This document shows positions 37,299 through 49,600 of a stretch of DNA of 64,000 nt, in pieces. The translations under genes were made by a program, and so were the position numbers. The notes beneath the pieces were generated by a model. It was given only the letters and a program-made list of their open reading frames with translations, did not search any database and was not told the DNA's origin. This DNA is from Strigamia acuminata. Taxonomy: Eukaryota; Arthropoda; Chilopoda; Geophilomorpha; Linotaeniidae. Position 1 is the stretch's first letter, and each line of letters begins with the position of its first letter. The stretch covers positions 21,011,060 through 21,075,059 of the forward strand of contig OX442314.1 in NCBI GenBank assembly GCA_949358305.1. Reading direction: 5' to 3'.

Positions 37299-37646
37299 TA
37301 GGTGCGTTCAATTTGCGAAAGGAAAGACAAATCCTTCCTTTTCTTCCTTTTTGATACCGGAAATGATGTAAAACACGTCATCCAAAAGATACTTTTACAA
37401 AAGGTTGCAATTGCGTCACTTTTCTTTCTTTTGTATTTTTCCTTTGGGTTAGTGACACAATCTGCGCATGCATCATATTGGTAGATGAAACATGAAAAAT
37501 TGTTTGTTTTTATGATAAAATCGAACATTTTAAACGTGACCCGATTGCCAGTTTCTTTTTAGAATCGATGACGTGCTTTTACGTCATTTCCAGTGTCCAA
37601 AAGGAAGAAAAGGAAAAATTTGTCTTTTCTTTCACAAACGCACCTA
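37299..37646. mobile_element. Fold-back MITE with about 90-bp terminal inverted repeats
   Basis: The left arm runs TAGGTGCGTTCA, GAAAGGAAAGACAAA, CCTTTTCTTCCTTTT, GGAAATGATGTAAAACACG (37299-37392). The right arm (about 37560-37646) is its reverse complement, ending AACGCACCTA. The arms are about 80 percent or more alike by eye and the loop is roughly 170 bp. TA begins and ends the element. The 60-89 codon ORFs on both strands at 37259-37750 are by-products of this palindrome. Confidence 0.8.
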
Positions 37647-38924
37647 GTGAGGGGAGGGGTCGGAGAACAATACAAACATAAAACTTGATAATTTGGAATA
37701 AGTTGAGAATTTTCACTTCTATCGTGTGGTTTTAAGCACATATGGTACATTTTTTTTTATAGTTTGTGATGGATAAAAGAGCAGAAATTGTGACAGAATT
37801 GTTGTGACAGATTCATTTCCCTCTCGCGTACTTTAATTTGTTGGAAAGTTGTTGAGATGAAAATTTGATGGAATAAAAATTTGATGAAATAAAATTTTTG
37901 TTAACTGTCTGGATTGTCAACGAGTTGATGATTTTTCTAATTCTCCCTGGATACAGATAATCACGTTGATGTAGATTTAAATTACTAAAACGAGATGAGA
38001 TTCTTTATGAAATCAAGAAGTTATTACTTATACTGTATTCGAATTTCATTCGTTACTCATTTGTCTCATTTACCACATCATCAAACACATTAATAGATGA
38101 GCTTGAAGACGCAGGCAATAATGGCAATCACTCACTCGGGAGAAGGAAGTTAGATGATATTATTGGTTAAGATGATTGGAGAATTCCGTGATAGTGAACC
38201 GAAGAAGGCGCACAAGACGACGGCAATAAATGTCATTGTTTTCGCTATTTCTTCAAGTTTCACCTTGTAATAATAGTAATGGAAGAGGACGGGGGAAAAT
38301 AAAGATATATTTAAGGGGATTGCGAGTACGATTGCCATGGTAACCGAGAAAGTACGGGTTGGGACGAGTTTGTTTCTTCATGGCTGGTCTTAGCTCATGT
38401 CACGTTTACTGATTGTTCTGCTCAATCGGCTGCCAGAACAGTTGCTGAACTTGTAGTCATCCTATTAATTGTAATCAATACGAAGCAATGTGCACATGTT
38501 GTACGAATTAAGCGCTATACAGTCGAATAACACGCGTTGTTAAACTCAGCTCTGGTCATTACCAACTTAGGTCTAATAAACGCGACATTTCTGGTCACGA
38601 TTCATCATTTTTGGGTCTTTTGATCGTAATAAACTGACTAATACTCAATTTGGGCTGTATATTTTCAATCCACTAAAAAGATCAAACTTGTATCTTGAGC
38701 AAAATAGCACACAAACAAGTGGTAGATGAAGCACATAGTAAATATACTAACCGCAATCATAAAATGAAATGGAGAGATGAAAAGCAAACAAACGAACAAA
38801 AAGAAAATGAAAAGCAATAAATAAGCGGAGCAGATCCCAGAACAAAAGATTGCACTTGCTTTATGTATGCGTTGATTTGTTAGCTTCACTGTACGTTTGC
38901 GATACCAACAATCTACAGTTACTG

Positions 38925-38968
38925 GAAGGAAGGGAGGGAGGGAGGGAGGAATGGATGGATGGATGATG
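38925..38968. repeat. (GGGA)n-(GGAT)n microsatellite
   Basis: About five GGGA units followed by four GGAT units. Confidence 0.85.
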
Positions 38969-39254
38969 CTTAGGTTTATAGGTCTTTGAAGATCATCTTT
39001 GAGATAATAATGTTTATAGTAGGTACAGTAGGTGGTACACACTACACAGCAATTGTTGACATTTTCAATCGTATAAAATATTCAGGCAAATACATTTTAA
39101 ATCAGAAAAGTTTACAAAGCAATTGTAAATAGCCAAATCCAACATGCATGCATACGAATAGAAGAAAATCGAATTTATTTATTTGTATATTGGTTAAATT
39201 TATTTTTCATTATCTTATTGGTTGGTGAATGATAACCGACAAAACAGCATTGCC

Positions 39255-39365
39255 TCGGTCTAAATCCAAACATGGCGGCCAATTTTGAGTCGCAGTGGGT
39301 ATGCGCACGACATTTAAACAACAAAACATACTTAACTGCGAGCTAAACATGCATTTGTGAATGTG
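39255..39365 (+). repeat. Dispersed family A, copy 5
   Basis: GGTCTAAATCCAAACATGGC, GGCCAATTTTGAGTCGCAGT, GGGTATGCGCACGACATTTA, AACAACAAAACATACTTAAC and AAACATGCATTTGTGAATG follow the family order. The AACATGGCGGCC variant of the YY1-like block is present. The region before it is truncated. Confidence 0.65.
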
Positions 39366-41760
39366 CTTCTGTTGCGAATGAGTTGCTGTATACGGTTTGG
39401 AATGACTTAACCCATTAGATGAGCTGTTAGGAGTAGTGGACAAGGCCATTGAAAATAACAGCACGCTTAAAACAGCTTACTGCAGTTGTCCCTCGATCTG
39501 CCAAGTCGAGTACTTCATTTTGACATTAAGAGCACTACAATGTACAATAAATGTAGCCTTAAGTGGTCCATGTTTATTCGCAGGATCTGAACGAAGTTGT
39601 TCTCCAAACATTTTTTGGGGAGTAAGGGGGGACCCTGACCAGTTTCAACCGTGCACATATAGAGTATTGGTTTTTAATCATATGCTCTTCTAAACTAGAC
39701 ACTATTTCAACATGAAAACTCATTACCTAAAGCCAAAAACGCTGTTAATTAAAAGGTTCTGATATTTGGAAACGAGTTTTGAAGAAAGTTAAATAAAAGT
39801 TAGAATTTCAAATTTATTTTCCATATCTTGAGGGTTTAACGTGCCAAATTAATTAACTAGAATGACTGTTTGGACAATCAGTTTGACGGGATTTCCGTAG
39901 TTTTGAATGCGAAGTAAACAACGGTTTCAAGACCGCATACAATAAACAGGAGCTTGGAACAATTTTTCTGGTCATTGCTATCACCTGAAGATGGAACCGG
40001 CACCACTTGAGCGTTGCGTCTATTCGCCACAACTCTGACCGCGAATGAATTCTCTATAGGGGGAATGGTTTCGGATGAACATTAGGACACTTGTAATAGA
40101 CTCCTTTACACCGATTCAAAACGTGGCACTTGAATGGGAAAACAAAGCTGAACTGTAACGTGTAATGGAAACGCAAGTGCGAATTCCTATTGTCCGTAAT
40201 CAAAATTTTAAATTAAAATATTTTAGCTTTTAACGTTCGAGAAGAAACTACCAAGTTAGGCTTTATAGTTGGGCATAACCCGAGATGTTTCCACAGATCT
40301 CTACAGTCTGAGCACAAAAGATTACTCTATTCAAGTCGGATATTACAGTACTTGGAGCTGCCTTGGTTTAGTCTGATGAGCATGATGCGCTGTGGGGCTG
40401 CACTTAGGAGTAAATTTGAGCATGTTACAGTTTAAAAAATATATTTTTTTTTTTGTAAAAATATTTTAGGAATTTTAATTTTAATTTAATTTTTTATTTA
40501 TGTTTTTTTTTTATTATTATTTTTATTTTATAAATTTTGTTTCGCTTTAAAACTAATATCTTGAGTATCTTTTGGCTGGGGAATGCGATGGTTTGAATTG
40601 GACGTCAACCCTTATACAATATTTATACACGAGATAATTGTCGGCTCTCGTTTTGAATTTGTCTAAAGGCAGAATTGCCAACGAAGCAACCAACCCAACT
40701 CCCATAGGTTATCGGCCTGGCCTTTAACAGATGTTCTAAATTAGAGAAGAATTTTTTTTTCTAAGGGGATAGTTTGCTTCAGTAAATAAATATTGTACGG
40801 TAAGTTAATTTTAAAAGGAACTCAATCAACAGTGGATAATGTCATGTAGTTTATTACTTTGGTGAAAAATGATATTGAAAATTTAGAATACCGGTAATTG
40901 AGATGGACAAATAAAATATTACGGTAAAATATTATTTTTTATTATATTAAGAAAAAAAAATTAGATGAAATATTTAGTAAGCTTGGGAATTAGGATGGTA
41001 TTGGATTGGATAAAGTTTTGAGTAAAGTTTTGAAAAGTAATTTTTGTTTTTTTATTACTAGTATGGAATTATGGATGGCCTTTATTTTGAAATTTAAATT
41101 CAACTTGTATTATTAAGAAATCTCATGTGGACAAAATTGGTTGTGGAAATTGCCAGTGGAATACATTAGGAAAAAGTAGCCCATAAATTAATAAGGGGGA
41201 AATGTTTATCTTGGGGGTTTTCATCATTTGCAACGAATAAATAATTTCGCTCAACCTTTAAGGTCGAAGGCGACCAAACTGGGACTTAGGGGATTACTAA
41301 ATAGAAATGTAAATAAAGTCGGTGTAGCGAAAACAAATGAAAGGCGTTGGTAAGAGGACATTTGTGGCGACTTTAATGTCGAGCTGCAACAAACAAGAAG
41401 CTGCAATTATAAATTTTCAAATGTATTTCTCCTTTCACAGTGGTTTTCTACAGTATTGCCATAAAATAGCCTTAGTAATGGTAAGGATCGTTAAAATTAA
41501 AGTTCTGCATTTTGGGTTGATGCCAGCATAAATAATTCACTCAGTTTACTGTACGTTTTATACCTTTTAGGCTTGAATAAATATTTGACTGTTTGGGTTT
41601 GTTTGATTTGGCCTAGAGCTTGAAAATTTAATTGTTATAGCATCGATAGATTCCACGAATATGAACTTTTATGTATGTTGTTATACGTACGTAGAAAAGA
41701 GATTCAAGTTATCGTACTTTTTACTTTGTTGAAAAGGCTACTACGGGGGACATTGCCAAA
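39366..41760. other. Non-coding sequence, no gene recognised
   Basis: AT-rich, with T-rich runs at 40438-40545. Nothing identifiable. Confidence 0.5.
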
Positions 41761-41820
41761 TAAAAAAAGATTTTTAGGCAAAAAAATTCTTCTATAGACC
41801 AACAAATTCATATTTAGACG

Positions 41821-42100
41821 AAAATTATGGTTTTTAGTCGAAAAATATGGTTTTTAGACGAAAAATATGGTTTTTAGACATAAAATATGGTTTTTAGACG
41901 AAAAATATGGTTTTTAGACGAAAAATATGGTTTTTAGACGAAAAATATGGTTTTTAGACGAAAAATATGGTTTTTAGACGAAAAATATGGTTTTTAGACG
42001 AAAAATATGGTTTTTAGACGAAAAATATGGTTTTTAGACGAAAAATATGGTTTTTAGACGAAAAATATGGTTTTTAGATGAAAAATATAGTTTTTAGACC
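41821..42100 (+). repeat. Homogeneous 20-bp minisatellite
   Basis: About 14 tandem copies of AAAAATATGGTTTTTAGACG. Units in the core (about 41900-42075) are identical, while those at both edges carry substitutions (GTCG, GACA, GATG, ATAG). Diverged half-recognisable units extend upstream to about 41765. The homogeneous centre with degenerate flanks is the pattern left by recent expansion through slippage or unequal exchange. Confidence 0.95.
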
Positions 42101-42105
42101 CAAAA

Positions 42106-44227
42106 ATTGATGTTTTTAATGTGCAAAAATGAAGCAAAACATCAAAAATAGGGCTGAACATCCCAGATTAATTTAGTGAGCTGCAGACGAGTGGATCCGC
42201 CACTGAAAGATACTTGGATTGGAATCGTCACATCGTCTGATATAAATGGTTTGGTGCAGATGAATCTGCCAGAAAAATGCGTCTGGAGACTGTATTCAGT
42301 CTTTGGCAGAAAAATTATTAATTTTGTCACGTTTTTTTGTACTATATTTTTATAGTTGTTTTGAGTCTATTGTAACACACGTGTCACTTTAATTACAATC
42401 ACACTTAAGTGGATTTACAGGTTTATGAAGTTTAGATTGCGCACGATTCGGTCATTGCGATTTTTATTAATGCTGTTTATATTGCTTTGTGCTGAAAGTA
42501 GAAAAGTTTGTCTCTTTTTTTTTATATTTAACCTTTAATTTCCAGGGTTTAATATATTTATATTATTTATGGTAAGTTGTTTGAAAAGTTTTAACTCCGC
42601 ATTTATATATTTTTATTTTAAAAAGAAAAGAGAAATTCAGAGGAAAAGGGTGTGTTTATTACTTGAATTATGGGCTTTAGGTTTAATGTCAAAAGTTATT
42701 TGGTGTACTGTATAAATCAAAATATAGAAAGTGGAGAGACAAGAAAATGGGTTTAGAGAGGATTAAAGTTTACTCAGTTACAGTAAAGTTGTTTGAGGAT
42801 TCTAAAACGTTGATTTTATTAGGAAGTTGGCTTGAGTTGGGCTTGGCGAGAGTTGAGGAGTTTTGATAAATTTATTTAGCCAATTTATTTACTTGGAAAC
42901 AGCAGTATGAGTATTGTAATTTTTCATCTTTTGCGTTTATTAATTTGTTGGCTCAAGAAGAATTTAATTAACTCGCACATTGCTGTGAGAAAACTCATGG
43001 TAGCTAATTAGACTCGACGGATTTCCAAGTGACAAAATAATGAGACTAAGAAAAACAAAAGTGAGAAACGGGAGTTTAATTTGTTTAACAAGTTACGCTT
43101 AATCTGTTTCTTCGAGACGGGAGAATGGAGAAGGAAAGTTTATGACTTTTTATCTCAGATCGGGTAGTTTATGGGTTTATTTTGCTTTCTATTTGTTAAG
43201 GATTTTCAAAACTTTTAATTGCCGCGTTTGAGTCATTTTCCAGTGGTGAAATCCAGCGTGTTTGTGCTTTGAGTTGCGTGCTGCTATAAAAGGCAAATGA
43301 AGACAGACAAAACCATCCGAGTTAATTTTATAGCTACGACACTCGTAGAGGGTTCAGATTCGAGTCGTTTTGGTATTTTTAGATTTAAGATTAAATACTT
43401 AAACACCTTTTAAAATTCAGTAAGGTTAAATTTAAGTTTCGGAGTAAGGTTAAATTTATTTACTCTGAGTTGTGAAGCTGAAGCAATTTGGACACAATTG
43501 CACGATGATTGGGTTGCAGCTGAACTATTTATTGTTCACCAATTTTCTATGAAATCTTATTCAAAATACACTGGAGTGGCATGTCACACGTTGCATGTCA
43601 TGTCACATGTAGCATGCCACACATTGCATGCTGCTACTCATTACTATGTATGTTTGGAAATGCGACGTCTTGCGGCTGGATGTGCGAAAATAACACGAAT
43701 GCATGAAGGGATTAATATAACTTTCCTTATTGTAGCATCTAAAAGAAACGAATTTAAATTTAAATTTAACTTGACAATAAATCTATTGCGCGACATATTT
43801 TTTTAAATTTATTTTTAGCGTTAGACATTAATTTTATCCGCCCCACCTAGGGTGAATTTTGACCTCCAAAAGTGGTTTTATTTTTTGTCTAAAAAACTAA
43901 TGAGATTTTCTTTCTGAAATTTCATGTATTTTATTTAAACATCATAACAAACAATAAAGAAAATAATAGATTCAAAAATTCAAAAATTAAATTTTTGCGA
44001 AATTTTTTTGTTTACCTACTACTTTTGAATTCAATCTCAATTATTTTTGTCGCACATTTTCGATAAATATCCAATTGGTTAAATTTTGTTGTTAACATGA
44101 AATAGACAAAGAATAGAATTATTTTCATACATTTTTGGAATTTTTATTTTGGCTTTGGGTCAAAAATGACTCGGGTTGGGTGAGTAAGGGTATTTTTTAG
44201 GTTGGTACTGCTAGGTACCGGTAGGTG
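42106..44227. other. Non-coding sequence with a small CATG-rich repeat
   Basis: At 43577-43631, three units of the type CATGTCACACGTTG, CATGTCATGTCACATGTAG, CATGCCACACATTG lie in tandem and are partly palindromic. The 102-codon ORF at 43498-43806 merely crosses them. Nothing else was recognised. Confidence 0.5.
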
Positions 44228-44338
44228 CATTCGTAACAGACTAAAATCGGCCGCCATTTTTGAAGTTAGATCGAGAAAAGCAGTTTAAAAATGAGTTTAA
44301 AATGCTGGTTAGTTTAAAAGACTTTATGAATGTGCCGA
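44228..44338 (-). repeat. Dispersed family A, copy 6
   Basis: Reversed orientation: ACAGACTAAAATCGGCCGCC, ATTTTTGAAGTTAGATCGAG, AAAAGCAGTTTAAAAATGAG and TTAGTTTAAAAGACTTTATG. This copy preserves the cleanest GGCCGCCATTTTTGAAG block, the YY1-like motif on the opposite strand. Confidence 0.65.
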
Positions 44339-45680
44339 CTTTTAATTTCGCTCTACGGTTATAGTCGATTGAATTGAATTTTAGCTGCAATCACGAAGTT
44401 AAATTAAAATTGTACAAGAGCGCAGATCGGGTTGTTATGCTTGAATGTTTTAAAGTTTTGTCGGCGTTCTTTAAACTGCAATTTTTCAAGATCCTGCCTA
44501 TACCAAATTTCATATAAATATGTGTTTTTGTGAACCTATTATCTAGGTTTTTCCGCAGAGATGAAAGAACGAGATAGAATTTAGTTGGAATGTAAGAATT
44601 TGGTTTTATCCAATTATAGAGACTTGGAACAAAAAGTAATTTTAATTCTGCGTGTAAGCCATTAACAATATTAGAAAATGGTCATATGCACAGGCTTAAG
44701 TTATTAATTAGGGGAAAAAATGTGTAAAAATATCTAAGCTTGTGGACAATTACCGCCATTTCTTATCGCAGAAAATGTTAATTGCATAATCATGATAATC
44801 TTGTTTAGTGTGCTGCTTGATGTCGGTAATTGGAGGTGAGGGTGAATCGAAAAGCCATACGCCAGGTGAATTGTCTTTTCACCTTCTGGCTCAGACCCAA
44901 TTCTTTCATTTTGGCGTCGTGCCCTCTTCTGATTGGCGGATCCAATTATGAAGGATGAAGTGTTTACTCACTGCTGTTTTCTATCTGCCTTCAAAAATAA
45001 GAAAACAAATAAAGGAAAAAGTTACTTTTTATTAAAGAAGAAAAGATAAATAATAGAATGGTATTGGGCTTTGCTGTGAGTGACACAGCTGTCGTAAGAA
45101 TTCAGACGCTTGATTTGATAAGAATTGTGATTTAGTTAATTTATATTCATGCACAAGTAAATTGCTAAGATAATGGAGTTTTAAGCTTGAACACTAGAGT
45201 TCAACTGTAATTAAAATCACACAATTAACTCGTCTGGAGGATAAAAGCAATTTTTAATTTTTTTGATTTTATTTATCAGTGAAATTGACCTTGTTTAGCT
45301 AGAATTTGTTAGGTAGACTGCAAAGCTTAAGAGTACTTAGAAAGCATCAATGTTATCTTAGTTTTATATACAAGCAAACATGATATTTTGTATTTATGAA
45401 AGTGCTAGTTTGGAGCAGCATGCCACGGCTTATCTGAATGTAAATGCTGAATATCATTATTGCGTGTATTATTATATCGATTGCTATGAAAGTTTAAAAC
45501 TTCGATAAAGCAATACACACGGTATTGTCAGGAAATACATACTTTTGAATGTTGATTGGAATTGCAATGGTCAATATGAAACAGAAATAATTGGTTATTG
45601 ACTAATATAACGTTACTAATTGCTACTTTTATTTTAAATTTTGATTTCATATGCATTATCAGTTTGTTGTTTTATTAAAA
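44339..45680. other. Non-coding sequence, no gene recognised
   Basis: AT-rich unique sequence. Nothing identifiable. Confidence 0.5.
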
Positions 45681-45782
45681 AGAATTAAATGACGATCAAA
45701 AATGCGCTAATCTTAACAAAAGGCCTTTCGGCTGTTTTCAGCCATCTTCAGATTAGCGTATTTTTAATTGTCATTTAATTGT
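45681..45782 (-). repeat. Long hairpin with a hammerhead-like core motif
   Basis: AATTAAATGACGATCAAAAA and TGCGCTAATCT pair with AGATTAGCGTA, TTTTTAATTGTCATTTAATT to give roughly 30-bp arms. On the minus strand the loop reads CTGAAGA, then T, then GGCTG-AAAA-CAGCC, then GAAA. CUGANGA, a stem II hairpin and GAAA in that order are the conserved parts of the hammerhead ribozyme. The cleavage-site side (a UH before stem I) is not evident and one U is extra, so a degenerate relic or coincidence is possible. Confidence 0.5.
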
Positions 45783-45999
45783 TTTTACTAATTGCTACAT
45801 GAACATAATCAAGTGTTGATTTCAGCAATGCTGCTTTTAAACTTTGTTTTTTTTTATGTCATGATGTGATTTGGATTAATGGTCAAATTGATAATTTTAC
45901 ATTTAGTCCTAATTTCAAGCTTTATTTTCAAATATATTTCAAAGCGAGGGAGTTTTGCCACGTTTCTGATAGGTGGAGCTACAGTGCACACAGTACAGG

Positions 46000-46122
46000 A
46001 TCTTGATGCCAAATTCAAACACAAAGTCCCATTTTTTGCTCACGGAAACACTCAAGTCTAAAATTGTTTCGTACACACAAGTGAATAGTGCCATTACCTG
46101 TTATTATTTCTAAAAATCATGT
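46000..46122 (+). repeat. Dispersed repeat C, copy 2
   Basis: Matches 28900-29022 block for block. The strongest run is GTGAATAGTGCC, ATTACCTG, TTATTATTTCTAAAAATCAT. The match begins near GGATCTTGATGCC. The family is otherwise unrecognised. Confidence 0.65.
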
Positions 46123-46283
46123 ACGGAATATTTGTGAGTATATGTATTTTTCCCTGGCACAAAAACTGAAAAACTAATTGTTAAATCTCATTGGCTCTAT
46201 CTTCATACGATGTACAGCGGTAACTTGATTGTTATTAGTTATTACTGGTGAGGGATTTTTGTTTGATCTATACTCTAAGCTTA

Positions 46284-46672
46284 GCCATGTATAAGAGTGC
46301 GCTGTTTCCTATTGGCCCAGCCTGATTACTCCTAACTGTGGACTGTGTACTTCCACCAGGAAAAGTAGTCTTGTTCTATTTTTAATTTGTTTGATTATTT
46401 TAATGATTGAAATGATAGAAGTTTATTTCTTTTTTATAATAAAATGTTTTTTAAAATCATAAAATATTGCTGGGTTTTATTTTTAAATACATGTTTGTTC
46501 AGGCTTTTGAGTTTATTGGTTGCTTTGTCAGGAAAGTAAGCAGTTTTTCAATTTTCTTATCGGTTGCATTGTTTGGAAAGCACTCACCATGTATTTTGAT
46601 CTATTTTTTGGGATCACTACACCAGTGAAAAGGCTGGGCCCAATAGGAAATAGCGCACTCTTATACTTGGCC
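46284..46672. mobile_element. Candidate element bounded by about 40-bp inverted repeats
   Basis: GCCATGTATAAGAGTGCGCT and GTTTCCTATTGGCCCAGCC (46284-46323) recur inverted at 46631-46672 (AGGCTGGGCCCAATAGGAAA, TAGCGCACTCTTATACTTGG). The spacer is about 307 bp. Target duplication was not evident. It might be a MITE or two inverted copies of a short repeat. Confidence 0.5.
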
Positions 46673-49600
46673 AGTGTATAGTGATGATACCTTTTCGAAC
46701 ACCACTGGTATTCTGCATGTAATCGTTGGTAATTTGTGGCAGTCGCTTTAAAAACGATGTTAGCACATTGAAATGTGATGAAATAATCTATACGGCACAA
46801 TCTGTGCTCTTCACTGATTGCCTGCAAAAATTAAAAGACTCGATAATATTGTGTAGGTTGATAAAACTTCGTTAAGAGCTTCTGGCGGCGTATTTATTAC
46901 TTCTGGTAATGTCTAATAATAACAACGGTTAAACCCAACTCATTAGGAGGCTTTTCAGCTTATTTTGAACTTATTAGATTAAAAGACTAAAGTTAAGTTA
47001 TAAATCGACTGAAACTCATGTGCTCTGCTGCGTGCGCTTGGTTGTGTGTTTAGCGAAACTCGAGCAGATCTATTCCATTAACATGCCAGCTGATTAATTG
47101 CTGTCCGACATATTGAAAGAGTTACATTCAAGTGCAGGATAGAACGGAACTTGCAAGATATCAATCACTTGACATTTTAACCTTTTCAGTCAACATGGCT
47201 GTGAGTGATGGTATAGTTAAACCTGTATGTTTAATGTTTCTAAAATTGCCATTATTTAGTTGAAAAAAATGCAGACACACTAAGCGGACATGGTTTATTT
47301 CGGCCAACAATTATTATGACTCTGGTCTCTGACCATAGTCGTAATAATGTTCGGTGTAACAATTAATAAAATGAAAGCAGGACTTTGAAAAGTGTCTGGA
47401 TTTATTTGTGGCATAAAGTCAGTTCAGATGCCACATAAAAGTTAATAGTGCCTTAAAATTACAACATCTGGTGGTACAGCTAGAATTTATGAAGCAGTTT
47501 TTAATTTTTTTTAATGGTTTAAGAATATTTAGTGCGCGTAATTTACAGTACAAAGTTTACAGAATTTTGAAGTTTTATTTTTTTTTGTTTCTTTTCTTGT
47601 GGGAATTTCAAAACAAAACAATTTAGTTGGAAAATGTTAATGTTCAAAATGAGCCATTACTTTTTATTTAATTAAAGAAGTTGGATTTTGTGCGAGTGGT
47701 CTATCTATTATACAGGTTTTTTAACGTGTTAAAGAAAAAAGAAAAAAAGGTTAATGGCTGTTTAATTTTCTAATGTTTTTATATTTCATTGGAAATTACA
47801 TTAAGAGGGGGCGGGAGAGAAAATGTTGGAAAGAAAAAAAGCACAAAAGGAAAAAAAAATTGAAAGATTTAAACTTAAGTGTCAAAGTGAAATTGGACAA
47901 AAAGTAAAAAAAGAATTTTCTCGTTTTCTATAATAAATTTTTGTGTCAAGTGGAGAGGGGAAATAATTTCACAAAAGAGAGAGAACAAATTTTTATTTGG
48001 TGCGGAATGTTCCCTGGAGAATGCATTACGGCGCTATTAACTAAATTGAATAATGGACACTTTATATCCAGCTAAAAGAAGCTAAAATGGCCTTTTTTGT
48101 TCTTTTTTTCTCGCTCCTTCTTTGTAGTTTGAGTGTTTTGCACTTGATCTTTTATGTTTTGGTGCCATGTTTTGATGGCTTGATAAGAGAATAGTTTAAT
48201 ATTATTCCGTTGAGAAAGAAAGAATTGAAAGAGATTGTAATGAAACAGAATAGGAATGGAAATGGAGTTTAAAGTTTTTACTTTTTCTAGTTTTTCGGAT
48301 GAGATTTGGATGTGAATTTCAAGGAAATGAAGAAAAAGGATATCAAGTTAAGAAAGAAGAAAGGGAAAAAAAATCTAAACTGAATTTAAGTGAATCCAAG
48401 GTAAAAGACTTTTAAAGAGAAGTCTTTTCGGTTGGCAAGAATGATATATAATACCAAATTTCTAAATTACTGCAATTCCGCAACTTTATACGGCTAATTA
48501 AACATCTTTGCCTGTGTTTTTAGCCTTTCTCCAATTTGCGCTGATAATTTTTTCTTGAATGCAAGCAGAAATATCAGACAAGGTGCAGAAAAGATAATTT
48601 ATTTACACATTTACAGGATTAAAAGCGCGATTTTGATGTTTAAAGTCAAATCTTGAGATAAATATAGGAATGTGAGGTTTAAGCACTGTTCGAAGACTTG
48701 CTCTTTGAGCTAGCTATACATTTTGCTTTTTATATTGCATTTTTTTTTATTTGCATAATTTTTATTGCATGTTTTACTGGAGGGCCTTTATTTACTAATT
48801 GAAATTTCCAGCAAATTTACCTCCGTAATACGCTTTGGAAAGCAAATTTTCTTGCTGGGTTATTTACCTAAACCTGATTCTTCCAGGGTTATATCTTATT
48901 TCAGTACAGTAAAATTTTTTTCGGAAATATCGAATGGATGTTGATTGGAATGAATTGATAGAATAAATGTATAGTCTTTGGGAAAATTATAGAATTTTAA
49001 ATTTAAAAATAAAAAATGTTGGAGTAAAGATTGATTTTTCATTTGAATGGCGAATCTGCTTTTAATTGAATCGTATAATCGAGAAAGAAGGAAAATTAAG
49101 ATAGAAATCTGAGATGTCATGTGCAGGGTTTAAATTCTAAAAAGATTTTCTTTGCTATAATAAAAGTTGATTCAAACACGAAATTATGAAAGCAAATGTT
49201 ATACTAAAAATGCAGATTAGGAAAAGAAATTAAAATGAAAATACTTGATTAAAAACGGAGAGAGGGTTTATACGCGGTGTTGTTTTGGAATGGCACATGT
49301 TAGATGCATGTCATTTCATTATTTTCGTCTCCCCTTTCTTTTATAATGCAATTAGCCGATGCTCCTATTCTAAGGTCATTTGAAAACAATGCAAGTCACA
49401 GTTTTGGCAAGAAGAAAATCAGTATAGAGGAGTAGAAGAAGGCTATTGAGGACGCAACGACCCACCCACCAACCGACACAAGTGGATTGCTAATTAAACC
49501 TAATAGCCTCATTTTGGAAGGCAGCAGTGTGGCAGTGAAAAGGTTGTTTTCCACCACGGTTTTGTTTTAGTGTGTCACATCTTCGCAATACATTAATTCA

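Noticed and set aside
37302-37750. Similar ORFs on both strands around 37300-37750
   Set aside because: They are produced by the two arms of the fold-back MITE at 37299-37646.
41821-42100. CRISPR-like regular array
   Set aside because: Units are contiguous 20-bp tandem repeats with no unique spacers and the genome is eukaryotic.
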